From assembly GCF_900460065.1 (NCBI RefSeq), contig NZ_UAVD01000033.1, forward strand, positions 186,001 through 250,000: 64,000 nt of DNA. Reading direction: 5' to 3'. Position 1 is the first letter of the stretch, and every line of letters begins with the position of its first letter. This DNA comes from Streptomyces griseus. Lineage in GTDB: Bacteria; Actinomycetota; Actinomycetes; Streptomycetales; Streptomycetaceae. Positions 15,736 to 25,161 of this stretch are shown here, in pieces. Under the pieces are notes generated by a model. The model was not told where the DNA came from and ran no database searches. It saw nothing but the letters and a program-made list of their open reading frames with translations. The translations under genes and the position numbers were made by a program.

Positions 15736-18700
15736 CCAGACCGCCGCCCGGACCCACGGCCGCCACGAGCCGGTGGCCATCGTCGGCATCGGCTGCCGGC
15801 TGCCGGCAGCCGTCGAGGACCCGAACCAGCTCTGGCAGGCTCTGCTCACGGGTGTCGACGCGGTGCGTCAGGTGCCCGCCAACCGCTGGAACGCCTCCGC
15901 ATGGGCCGAAGCGGAGGCATCCGGCCGGGCGGCGAACCGCAGGGGCGGATTCCTCGACGACGTCATGCGATTCGACGCGGAGCACTTCGGCATCCCACCG
16001 GCCGAGGCCCGGCAGATGGACCCGCAGCAGCGGATCGCCCTGGAGGTGGCGTACGCCGCCGTCGAGGACGCGCGGCGTTCCCCGGCCGGCCTCGGGGGCA
16101 CACGCACCGGCGTCTTCATGGGGGCGATGTGGCAGGAGTACCCGCTGTTCACACAGGGCGCCGCCGAAGCGATCCACGCCCACTCGGCCATCGGCTGGGA
16201 CAACTCGGTGATTCCCTCCCGCATCGCCTACGCGCTCGGGCTGCGCGGCCCCGCGATGGGCGTGGCGACCGCTTCGAGCTCCTCCCTGGTGGCGGTGCAC
16301 CTGGCCGTACAGAGCCTGCGCTCCGGCGAGTCGGACTTCGCCCTCGCCGGCGGCGTCAATCTGATGCTGCATCCGAACACCTCGGTGGCCATGACGAAAC
16401 TCGGCACGCAGAGCCCCGCCGGCCTGAGCCGGGCCTTCGACGGCGACGGCGACGGGTACGCCCGGGGCGAGGGCTGCGCGGTGGTCGTGCTGCGCCGGCT
16501 CTCCGACGCGCTCGCCGACGGCGACCGCGTCTACGCGCTGGTGCACGGCAGCGCCGTCAACAATGACGGCGCGACCGACGGACTGACCGCCCCCGGCCAC
16601 GAGGCGCAGACGGAGGTGCTGCGGGCGGCGTGGGAGAACGCCGGCGTCGCGCCGCACGCGGTGTCGTACGTCGAGGCGCACGGCACCGGCACGCCCCTGG
16701 GCGACGTGACGGAGGCGGGCGCGCTCGGCACCGTGTTCGGGCCCGACCGGCCCGCGCCGCTGCGCATCGGCTCGGTGAAGACGAACTTCGGCCACCTGGA
16801 ACCCGCGGCCGGCGTGCTCGGGCTCGTCAAGGCCGCGCTGGCGGTGCACCACGGCGTCATCCCGCCGAGCCTCCACTTCCGCACACCGAACCCGCGCATC
16901 GACTTCTCCGCCGAACGTCTGGACGTGGTCACCGAGGCGACCGCGTGGCCGGCCGGGCCGCGGTTCGCGGGGGTGAGCAGCTTCGGGTACGGCGGCACCA
17001 ACGCGCATGTCGCCCTCGGCGAGGCGCCCGGGAGCGCACCGGTGCCGACCGCACCGCAAGCGGACGGTCCGGTCTGCCTGACGGTGTCCGGCACCGGCCC
17101 GCACGCCCTCGCGCGCAACGCCGCGCGGCTGGCGAACCACCTCGGGCGGTCCACCGGGGCGAGCCTGTCCGACGTCGCCCACTCGCTGGCGACGACCCGC
17201 ACGCAGCACCCCGCCCGCGGCGTCGTGATCGCCGGCACGACGGACGAGGCGGTGGCCGGCCTGCGGGCGCTGGCCGCGGAAGAGAGCCACGGCGCGGTGG
17301 TGACGGGCACCGCTGCCGACCGTGGCCGCGTCGCGTTCGTCTTCCCCGGCCAGGGCGCCCAGTGGTGGGGGATGGGCCGGTCGCTGTGGGAGCAGAACGA
17401 CGCGTTCCGCGAGGCCGTGACGGCCTGCGACGAGGCACTTGCCCCGCACACCGGGTTCTCGGTGGCCGCGGTCGTGCGGGGCGAGGACGCTCTCGCGCCT
17501 TCCTTCACGCGTACGGACGTGGTCCAGCCGGCGCTGTTCGCGATGTACGTGGGTCTCGCCGCCATGTGGCGCGCCTGGGGCGTCGAGCCCGCCGCGGTCG
17601 TCGGCCACAGCCAGGGCGAGGTGGCCGCGGCGGTCGTCAGCGGGGCGTTGAGCCTGGCGGACGGCGCTCGTGTCGTGGCGTCGCGCGCCCGGGCCGTGCA
17701 GGACCACGCCCCGGACGGGGCGATGGGGCTCGTGGAACGCCCGGTGGGCGAGGTCGTGGAGGAGCTGGCGGCCTACGGCGACGCGCTGTCCGTCGCGGTG
17801 GTGAACACCGCGCGCTCCACCGTCGTGGCCGGGGACGCCGACGCGTTGGACCGCTTCCTCGCGGGGATGGAGGCCACCGGCGCGTACTGCCAGCGGGTGG
17901 ACGTGGACTACGCCTCGCACAGCCCGCACATGGATGTGCTGCTGCCCGCCCTGCGCGAGCGGCTCACCGGCCTCGCACCCGTGGAGCCCGGGATCGCCTT
18001 CTACTCGAGCGTCACGGGGGAGCGGGCGGACGGGTCCGAGCTCGACGGGGACTACTGGTGCCGCAACCTGCGCGAGCCGGTGCGGTTCGACCGCGCGCTG
18101 GAACGCCTGCGGGCGGACGGGTTCGGGACCTTCGTCGAGGTGAGTCCGCACCCGGTCCTCCAGATAGCCCTGGCGCAGGGCACCGAGGCCGACGGGAGCG
18201 CCGTCGTGGTGGGCAGCCTGCGCCGCGATCACGGCGGGATCGAGCAGGCGTTGCGGGCGCCGGCGGAGCTGCACGCCCACGGTGTCCCGATCCCGTGGCA
18301 GCGCGTCCTGCCGAACCCGGACCCGCGCAGGGCCGACCTTCCGACGTACGCGTTCGACCACCGCGGCTACTGGCTGGACGAGCACGACGACGTCGTCCCG
18401 GCCGTGAACGGCGCCGCGTGGCGCGAGGACGTACTGGCGCTCCCCGAAGCCGAGCGGCTGGGATCGCTGGTCACCCTCGTCACGGAGGAGGCGGCGGCCC
18501 TGCTCGGCCGGCCCGCCGAAGGGGTGAGCCCCGACCTGACGCTGCGCGAACAGGGTCTCGACTCCCTCATGGTGGTCGAGCTGCGCAACCGGATCGGCGC
18601 ACGGACCCGGGTCCCCCTTCCCACCGTGCTCGCCTTCGACTACCCCACACCGCAAGCGATCGCGAGCCTGCTGCTGACCCACGTCGACGTGCGGTACGAG

Positions 18701-21700
18701 ACCCCGGAAGCCGCGCCCGCCCTCGTCGCGGCGCCCGAGCCGCCCGACGACGACGATCCCGTCGCGATCGTGTCCATGGCCTGCCGGCTTCCGGACGGCA
18801 TCGACACGCCCGAAGCGTTCTGGGAACTGCTCGTCGACGGCGGCGAAGCCTCCTCCCCGTTCCCGAGCCGCTGGGACGGGTGGGATCTCAGCACGATCGA
18901 GGAGGCGGAGCGCGCCGCCACCGGCCGGCGCTTCGAGCGCAGGGGCGGCTTCGTGCGCGACGTGGAGGACTTCGACGCCGGGTTCTTCGGGCTCAGCCCG
19001 AAGGAGGCGCTGTCCCTGGACCCGCAGCAGCGGCTCGTTCTGGAAGTCGTGTGGGAGGCGGTCGAGCGGGCCCACCTGCGCACCGCGTCGCTCGCGGGCA
19101 GCAACACCGGCGTCTATCTCGGCGCGATGAGTTCGGACTACGACGTCGCCCGGCGCTGGGACGTCGGGAGCAGCGACGGCTACAAGATCACGGGCAACGG
19201 ATCGAGCCTGATCTCCGGCCGGGTCTCCTACACCCTCGGCCTGTCCGGGCCGGCGCTCACCGTCGACACCGCGTGCAGCTCGTCGCTCGTGGCGCTGCGC
19301 CTGGCGTGCGAGGCGCTGCGCAGCGGCGCGTGCGACCTGGCGCTCGCCGGCGGGGTGACCGTGATGAGCACCCCGCAGATCTTCGTCGAGTTCAGCCGTC
19401 TCAACGGGCTCGCGGCCGACGGGCGCTGCAAGAGTTTCGCCGACGACGCCGACGGCACGAGCTGGGCGGAGGGCTGCGGCGTGCTCGTGCTCAAGCGGCT
19501 CTCGGACGCGAGGCGCGACGGTGACCGTGTTCTGGCCCTCGTGCGGGGCACCGCCATGAACCAGGACGGCCGCAGCCAGGGCCTCACCGCGCCGAACGGC
19601 CTCGCGCAGCAGCGCGTGCTGCGCGAAGCCCTGGCCGACGGGGGGCTGACCCCGGCCGACATCGACGCCGTCGAGGCGCACGCCACGGGCACCGTGCTCG
19701 GTGACCCCATCGAGACCGGCGCCCTCGCCGCGGTGTTCTCGGGCCGCGTGCGGCCCTTGCACCTGGGCTCGGCCAAGTCCAACATCGGCCACGCCCAGGC
19801 GGCCTCCGGTGTCATCGGCGTCATCAAGATGGTGATGGCGCTCCAGCACGAGTGGCTGCCCCGCACCCTCCACGCGGAGAAGCCGAACACCCGGATCGAC
19901 TGGAGCGGCGGGGAACTCGAGCTCCTGCGGCAGCCGAGACCGTGGCCGCGGACACGGCGGGTGCGTCGCGCCGGCATCAGCTCCTTCGGCATCAGCGGCA
20001 CGAACACGCACGTCATCATCGAGGAAGCACCGCAGACCGCCGTCGAGGACCGGCCCGGCGACGACGTTCTCGTCCACCCGCTGGTGGTCTCGGGCACCGA
20101 CGAGGCCGCTCTGCGCGCGCAGGCCCGGCACTGGGCCGAGTGGCTCGACGCCGGGCCCGCCGCGTCGATGCGCGACATCGCCCACACCTCCGCCGTCGGC
20201 CGTACGCACCTCGACGCCCGCGCCGTGGTCTTCGCGGCCGACGCCGCGCAGGCCGCGGCAGCCCTGCGTTCGGTCGAGCCCGTTCCCGGCACGGCACCGG
20301 GGAAGGTCGCCTTCGTCTTCGGCGGCCATGACGCGCGGCCGCCCGGGACGTGCCGTCCACTGCTGGAGCAGAGCGAGGTGTTCCGCGACGCCGTGGCGGT
20401 GTGCGACGCCGTCCTCGCGCCGTTGACCGGCTGGTCCGTGCTGAAGGTGTTGCGCGGCGAGGAGGACCGGAACGGTCCGGAGGTGCTGCCGTGCACGCTG
20501 TTCGCGACCTGCCTCGGACTCGCGGCGCTGTGGCGCGGCTGGGGCGTGGAGCCCGCGGCGGTGGTGGGCGACGCGCACGGCGAGGTCGCCGCCGCCGTGG
20601 TGAGCGGGGCGTTGAGCCTGGCGGACGGCGCCCGCGTCGTCGCCCTGCGAGCCCGCGCGCGCTCGGGGGACGCGGTCGACGGCGCGATCGCGGGGATGGT
20701 GGCTGCCCGCACGTCCATCCCCTTCCACGCGCGTCCGACGGGCGAGGCCGTACCGGGCCCGGAACTCGGCGGCGCCTACTGGCTCCGCGATCTGCCGGAG
20801 CCGGAGTCCAAGACCCTCGACCGCGCGCTGGAGCGGCTGCGCGGCGAGGGCTTCGGAGCCTTCGTCGAGATCGGCCCGCCCCCTCAGGGAGGTTCGGGCG
20901 GCGTGGACCAGCTCTGGCGCGCGGCCGCCACCTTGTTCGAGCGGGGCTTCCCGCTGGACTGGGAGCGGGTTCTCGGGTCCCGTGGCGCCCGCAAGGTGGA
21001 CATCCCGACGTACGCGTTCCAACGCCGGCGCTTCTGGCTCGGCGAGCTTCCCTCCGGTCCCGCCGCGGTGACGGAGCGTCGATCCACGGTGGGCCACCCG
21101 TGGTTCGACGCGATCACGACCCTCGCGGGCGGCGGCGGCCACCTGTTCACCGGCCGGCTGTCGCTCGACGACAGCCCGTGGCTGGCCGATCACGTCGTCG
21201 GTGGGCAGGTCTACGTGCCGGGCGCCGGCCTGATCGACGCCGCGCTGTCAGCAGCCCGGACCGCGGGCGCCGACGCCCTGACCGACCTGACGCTGCTGGA
21301 GCCGGTCGTCCTCCTGCCGGGCCGCACGCTGCGGATCCAGGCCACCGTCGGCGATCCGGACCCGCACGGACGACGCCCCTTCGCCCTGCACACCCAGCCC
21401 GAGGACACGGACGATCCGCTGGTCTGGCAGCAGCACGTGACCGGGGAGTGCGTGACCCGCGCGGGCGCCGACGCCACGGTGCCGCCGGACCTCCACGACT
21501 GGCCGGTGCCCGACGCCCGCGCCCTCGACGTCGAAGCCTTCTACGAACGCGCCCTCGCCAACGGGCTCGCCTACGGCCCGGCGTTCCGGGGACTGCGCGA
21601 ACTCTCCCGCCGCGACGGCCTCTACTACGCGCGGGTGTCCCTTCCCGGCGCGCTGGATCCGGGCGGCCACGGCCTGCATCCGTCGCTGTTCGACGCGGCA

Positions 21701-24100
21701 CTCCAGGTCGTCGTCGCCGGTCTGATGGAGGAGGGCGCGGCTCCCGGGCCGCTCGTCCCGTTCATCTGGTCGGACGTCGAGCTGTTCCGTGCCGGGGGCA
21801 GAGAACTGGCCGTGCGCGTGTCGTACGAGCCCGGAGGGGACGAGGACCTCGCACCGGCCACCGTGTGGCTGGCCGACCCGGCAGGCCGGCCGGTGGCCCG
21901 GATCGGCGGGCTGAAGTTCCAGCCGGGCCGACGTCGCGGACACCCGTTCGCCGAGCACCTCTACCGCGTCGCCTTCGCACCCGTACACCCCCGGGCCGAG
22001 ACCCCCGACTCCGCGGGCATCCTGGTGGTCGGCGACGCGGAACTGGGCGCGGGGCTCGGCGCCGACGTCGTACCCGACCTCGACGCCCTCGTGAAGCGGC
22101 TCGACGACCGGGCGGATACGCCTCGGCAGCTGCTGTTCGCACGGCCCGACCGCCCGTCCGCCCAGGAGGACGACGCGGAACGGAGCGCCGCCGAAACGCT
22201 GCGGACGCTCCAGCTGTGCCTCGGTGACGCCCGGCTCCAGAACACGGAGCTGGTCTGGATCACCCGGGACGCGGTGTCGTCGAGCCCCGACGACCAGGTG
22301 GGGAACTGGTCCCATGCCGCGGTGTGGGGCATGGTACGCACGGCCCGCACGGAGCAACCGGAGCGCGCCCTGCGCCTGATCGACCTCGATCCCGGTACCC
22401 CGGACCTGCCGCTCCTGGCCCGCGTGATCGGGACCGGCGGCGAGCCGGAGTGCGTACTGCGCGGCGGGACCGCCCACGTCCCACGGGCAAGGCCGACCGT
22501 CGAGCAGACCGACGCGCTCGTCCTGCCCGGCGAAGGCGGCTGGCACCTGCACCGGCGGGAGGACGGCCGGCCCGCCGTCACCGCCGCCACGCACGGCGGG
22601 GGCGAGCCGGAGCCGCTCGCGCCGTCGGACGTCCGCGTCGAGGTACGGGCCGCCGCCATGAGCCCGGAGCGGGCACAGGCCCTGGAGTTCACGGGAACCG
22701 TCATCGAGGTCGGCGGCGACGTCACCTCCGTACAGGCCGGTGACCGGGTCATGGGCCGTGCGGCGACCGCGCTCGGCAAGGAGATCCGCGTGGCGGGCGC
22801 CGGCCTCGGGCCGATGCCCGCGCACCTCACCTTCGCCCAGGCGGCCGCCGGCCCGTCCGCCTCCGCAGCGCCGCAGGACAAGGGGGCGTTCACCGCCTTC
22901 GACGTACGCGACGCGCCGTACGCCCTGCGCCACGCGCAGCGGAACGCCGCGCGGAAGACCGTACTGACCCTGCCACGCGCCCTCGACCCGGACGGCACGG
23001 TGCTGATCACCGGCGGCCTCGGTGAGCTGGGCGGCGCGCTCGCCGCCCACCTGGTCCGGGCGCACGGAGCGCGGCGGCTCGTCCTGCTGTCGCGGCGCGG
23101 TGGCAACGCTCCCGAAGCCGGCTCGTTCGCGCGAAAGCTCGAAGCCGCGGGCGCCGAGCGGGTGGACCTGGTCGCCGGCGATGTGGCGGACCGGGCCGCG
23201 GTGGCCGCGGTACTGGACGGGATCGACCCGGGCCATCCCCTCACGGCCGTGTTCCACCTCGCCGGCGTGCTCGACGACGGCCTGGTGGAGGGCTTCACCG
23301 CGGAGCGGCTGCACCGGGTCATGGCGCCCAAGGTCCAGGGCGCGCGCCTGCTCGACGAGTTGACCGAGCGGCTGGACCTGGCCGCGTTCGTCCTCTTCTC
23401 CTCGGCCGCCGGAACGCTGGGCACCGCGGGACAGAGCGGGTACGCGGCGGCCAACGCGACGCTGGACGCCCTGGCGGCCAACCGGCGCAAGCGCGGCCAG
23501 GCCGGACTCAGCCTCGCCTTCGGGCTCTGGGAACAGGCCGGAGTGGGCATGACCGCCCACCTCGGCAAGGGCGAACTGGGCCGCCTGCGGCGTCAGGGGA
23601 TCGGCGCCCTGACCCTGGCCGAGGGACTGAACGCCCTGGATGTCGCCCTGGCGCGGCCCGAGACCCAGCTGCTGCCCGTCCACCTGGAGCTGGGGTCGCT
23701 GCGGCACGCGCTCGGCGACGCGGAAGCGCCCCCGCTGCTGCGCGACATGCTGCGGCGCACGACCGAAGGGCCCCGTGCCGAAGCCACCGGGACCGCGCCG
23801 TCGCTCGACGCGCGGATGGCGGGCGCCTCCGAGGCCGAACGACCGGCTCTGCTGCTGGAGCTCGTCCGCAGCGAAGCCGCCGACGTGCTCGGCCTGCCCG
23901 GACCCGACAGCGTGCCGGCCGACCGGGCACTGCGTTCCCTGGGGATCGACTCGCTCACCATGGTCCAGTTGCGCAAGCGCCTCGCCAAGCGGCTGAACAC
24001 CACCCTGCCCGCCACCCTGGTGTTCGACTACCCGACCGCCCAGGCCATCGCCGGACTCCTGATCCACGACACCACCGCTCCGAGAGGGAACGAGAAGTGA
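15728..24100 (+). CDS. cis-AT PKS with KS(Ser)-AT-ACP loading module and KS-AT*-DH-ER*-KR-ACP module
   Basis: A 2790-residue PKS starting at GTG 15728. Loading module: a KS whose active Cys is replaced by Ser183 (ATASSSSL instead of DTACSSSL), with HGTGT intact; a complete AT with GHSQGE (Ser628) and YASH at 728, the methylmalonyl-type signature; ACP Ser946. A KS of this kind would decarboxylate rather than condense, giving a propionyl starter. Extension module: KS with Cys1183; AT remnant with GDAHG (Ala1616 for the catalytic Ser), FGGHD for FPGQG and about 75 residues missing; DH with HxxxGxxxxP from His1822 and DAALQ; ER remnant (about 2265-2395) lacking the nucleotide-binding half; KR with TGGLGELGG near 2425 and an LDD motif typical of B-type KRs; ACP Ser2742. 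The second extender therefore probably comes from a trans-acting AT, leaving a 2-pentenoyl chain. The stop overlaps the next start as GTGA. Confidence 0.92.
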   Translation: MADQTAARTHGRHEPVAIVGIGCRLPAAVEDPNQLWQALLTGVDAVRQVPANRWNASAWAEAEASGRAANRRGGFLDDVMRFDAEHFGIPPAEARQMDPQQRIALEVAYAAVEDARRSPAGLGGTRTGVFMGAMWQEYPLFTQGAAEAIHAHSAIGWDNSVIPSRIAYALGLRGPAMGVATASSSSLVAVHLAVQSLRSGESDFALAGGVNLMLHPNTSVAMTKLGTQSPAGLSRAFDGDGDGYARGEGCAVVVLRRLSDALADGDRVYALVHGSAVNNDGATDGLTAPGHEAQTEVLRAAWENAGVAPHAVSYVEAHGTGTPLGDVTEAGALGTVFGPDRPAPLRIGSVKTNFGHLEPAAGVLGLVKAALAVHHGVIPPSLHFRTPNPRIDFSAERLDVVTEATAWPAGPRFAGVSSFGYGGTNAHVALGEAPGSAPVPTAPQADGPVCLTVSGTGPHALARNAARLANHLGRSTGASLSDVAHSLATTRTQHPARGVVIAGTTDEAVAGLRALAAEESHGAVVTGTAADRGRVAFVFPGQGAQWWGMGRSLWEQNDAFREAVTACDEALAPHTGFSVAAVVRGEDALAPSFTRTDVVQPALFAMYVGLAAMWRAWGVEPAAVVGHSQGEVAAAVVSGALSLADGARVVASRARAVQDHAPDGAMGLVERPVGEVVEELAAYGDALSVAVVNTARSTVVAGDADALDRFLAGMEATGAYCQRVDVDYASHSPHMDVLLPALRERLTGLAPVEPGIAFYSSVTGERADGSELDGDYWCRNLREPVRFDRALERLRADGFGTFVEVSPHPVLQIALAQGTEADGSAVVVGSLRRDHGGIEQALRAPAELHAHGVPIPWQRVLPNPDPRRADLPTYAFDHRGYWLDEHDDVVPAVNGAAWREDVLALPEAERLGSLVTLVTEEAAALLGRPAEGVSPDLTLREQGLDSLMVVELRNRIGARTRVPLPTVLAFDYPTPQAIASLLLTHVDVRYETPEAAPALVAAPEPPDDDDPVAIVSMACRLPDGIDTPEAFWELLVDGGEASSPFPSRWDGWDLSTIEEAERAATGRRFERRGGFVRDVEDFDAGFFGLSPKEALSLDPQQRLVLEVVWEAVERAHLRTASLAGSNTGVYLGAMSSDYDVARRWDVGSSDGYKITGNGSSLISGRVSYTLGLSGPALTVDTACSSSLVALRLACEALRSGACDLALAGGVTVMSTPQIFVEFSRLNGLAADGRCKSFADDADGTSWAEGCGVLVLKRLSDARRDGDRVLALVRGTAMNQDGRSQGLTAPNGLAQQRVLREALADGGLTPADIDAVEAHATGTVLGDPIETGALAAVFSGRVRPLHLGSAKSNIGHAQAASGVIGVIKMVMALQHEWLPRTLHAEKPNTRIDWSGGELELLRQPRPWPRTRRVRRAGISSFGISGTNTHVIIEEAPQTAVEDRPGDDVLVHPLVVSGTDEAALRAQARHWAEWLDAGPAASMRDIAHTSAVGRTHLDARAVVFAADAAQAAAALRSVEPVPGTAPGKVAFVFGGHDARPPGTCRPLLEQSEVFRDAVAVCDAVLAPLTGWSVLKVLRGEEDRNGPEVLPCTLFATCLGLAALWRGWGVEPAAVVGDAHGEVAAAVVSGALSLADGARVVALRARARSGDAVDGAIAGMVAARTSIPFHARPTGEAVPGPELGGAYWLRDLPEPESKTLDRALERLRGEGFGAFVEIGPPPQGGSGGVDQLWRAAATLFERGFPLDWERVLGSRGARKVDIPTYAFQRRRFWLGELPSGPAAVTERRSTVGHPWFDAITTLAGGGGHLFTGRLSLDDSPWLADHVVGGQVYVPGAGLIDAALSAARTAGADALTDLTLLEPVVLLPGRTLRIQATVGDPDPHGRRPFALHTQPEDTDDPLVWQQHVTGECVTRAGADATVPPDLHDWPVPDARALDVEAFYERALANGLAYGPAFRGLRELSRRDGLYYARVSLPGALDPGGHGLHPSLFDAALQVVVAGLMEEGAAPGPLVPFIWSDVELFRAGGRELAVRVSYEPGGDEDLAPATVWLADPAGRPVARIGGLKFQPGRRRGHPFAEHLYRVAFAPVHPRAETPDSAGILVVGDAELGAGLGADVVPDLDALVKRLDDRADTPRQLLFARPDRPSAQEDDAERSAAETLRTLQLCLGDARLQNTELVWITRDAVSSSPDDQVGNWSHAAVWGMVRTARTEQPERALRLIDLDPGTPDLPLLARVIGTGGEPECVLRGGTAHVPRARPTVEQTDALVLPGEGGWHLHRREDGRPAVTAATHGGGEPEPLAPSDVRVEVRAAAMSPERAQALEFTGTVIEVGGDVTSVQAGDRVMGRAATALGKEIRVAGAGLGPMPAHLTFAQAAAGPSASAAPQDKGAFTAFDVRDAPYALRHAQRNAARKTVLTLPRALDPDGTVLITGGLGELGGALAAHLVRAHGARRLVLLSRRGGNAPEAGSFARKLEAAGAERVDLVAGDVADRAAVAAVLDGIDPGHPLTAVFHLAGVLDDGLVEGFTAERLHRVMAPKVQGARLLDELTERLDLAAFVLFSSAAGTLGTAGQSGYAAANATLDALAANRRKRGQAGLSLAFGLWEQAGVGMTAHLGKGELGRLRRQGIGALTLAEGLNALDVALARPETQLLPVHLELGSLRHALGDAEAPPLLRDMLRRTTEGPRAEATGTAPSLDARMAGASEAERPALLLELVRSEAADVLGLPGPDSVPADRALRSLGIDSLTMVQLRKRLAKRLNTTLPATLVFDYPTAQAIAGLLIHDTTAPRGNEK

Positions 24101-25161
24101 AGACAGAGGCCCTGTTCATCGCGGGTACCGCGACCTGCCTGCCTCCGGCGACCAAGGTCGAACAAGCCGTCCTCGAAGGCCGGTTCGACGCCCAGGACGC
24201 CGAGGACACGCAGCTCGAGTCGGTCTGCGAGGCCACGGACGAAGCACCGCCCGAGATGGCGGTGGCCGCGGCCAGGGACGCCCTGGAAAGGTCGGGCCAC
24301 CGGGCCGAGGACATCGCGCTGCTGCTGCACGCCTGTGTGTACTTCCAAGGCCTGGAGCTCTACCCGACGGCCTCCTACATCCACCGCGAAGTGCTCGGGG
24401 ACCATTCGGCGCTCGCCTTCGAGGTCAAGAACGCTTCCAACGGCTGCATGACCGCGCTGGACCTGGCGGCCCGCTCCCTCGCGGCCACCGACGACGTCGC
24501 GGCGCTGGTGACCACCGCCGACAAGGTGAGTCCGCCGGCCATCGACCGCTGGAACAGCGACATCGGCATCGTCCCCGGCGACGGTGCGTCGGCGATGGTG
24601 CTCAGCAAGAGGTCCGGCTTCGCCCAGGTGCTGAGCACCTCCACGGTGTCGGACCCCACCCTGGAGCGCCTGCACCGCGGCGACGCGCCCTTCACACCCC
24701 ACCACGACCCCACGCTCCCCATCGACCTGCGGCTGCGCAAACTGCAGTACCTGGGAGACGTGGAGCTCGACGAGTTCACCCGCCGCTTCCGGGCCGGCCT
24801 CCGCGACTGCGTCGACCGGGCCCTGCGCGACGCGGACACCCGCCCGGGCGACATCGCCCGGTTCGTCGTCCCGCACTTCGGACGCATCGTGCTGCAGCGC
24901 GAGGTCCTCGCCGCACTCGACATCGACCTCGATCTCACCACCTGGTCCTGGGGCCGCACCGTCGGCCACCTCGGCGCGGGCGACCAGATCGCCGGACTGA
25001 ACCACCTCGTGGAGGAGCGCGCCGTCGACGCCGGCGACCTCGTCATGCTGCTCGGCGTCGGCGCCGGCTTCACCTGGACGTGCGCCGTGGTCCGGATCAC
25101 CGAGATCCCCCGGTGGCCGGCGCAGCCGGGCGGACTCGGCCTCGGGGGCGGGCGGATCTGA
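24097..25161 (+). CDS. KAS III-like acyltransferase (ChlB3/CerJ type)
   Basis: A 354-residue thiolase-fold protein starting at GTG 24097 within GTGA of the upstream stop, with AGAGGGA before it. The active Cys117 lies in SNGCMTAL and His260 in VPHFG. Where FabH has its catalytic Asn motif this protein has GHLGAGD, with Asp296. That pattern is seen in KAS III homologues that transfer finished acyl groups from a carrier protein to an alcohol, amine or second carrier protein (CerJ is reported to use Cys-His-Asp; ChlB3 moves an aromatic acyl chain between carriers) rather than condense with malonyl-ACP. Sitting between the two-module PKS and the AT-ACP gene, it is the best candidate to move the PKS product off its terminal ACP. 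Acceptor and substrate are inferences. A true chain-initiating KAS III is less likely because the loading module already makes a starter. Confidence 0.82.
   Translation: MKTEALFIAGTATCLPPATKVEQAVLEGRFDAQDAEDTQLESVCEATDEAPPEMAVAAARDALERSGHRAEDIALLLHACVYFQGLELYPTASYIHREVLGDHSALAFEVKNASNGCMTALDLAARSLAATDDVAALVTTADKVSPPAIDRWNSDIGIVPGDGASAMVLSKRSGFAQVLSTSTVSDPTLERLHRGDAPFTPHHDPTLPIDLRLRKLQYLGDVELDEFTRRFRAGLRDCVDRALRDADTRPGDIARFVVPHFGRIVLQREVLAALDIDLDLTTWSWGRTVGHLGAGDQIAGLNHLVEERAVDAGDLVMLLGVGAGFTWTCAVVRITEIPRWPAQPGGLGLGGGRI

Noticed and set aside
15446..21193. Very long open frame on the minus strand (about 1900 codons) across the cis-AT PKS
   Set aside because: Antisense shadow caused by extreme G+C at third codon positions; low-complexity Arg/Gly/Ala composition and no domains.
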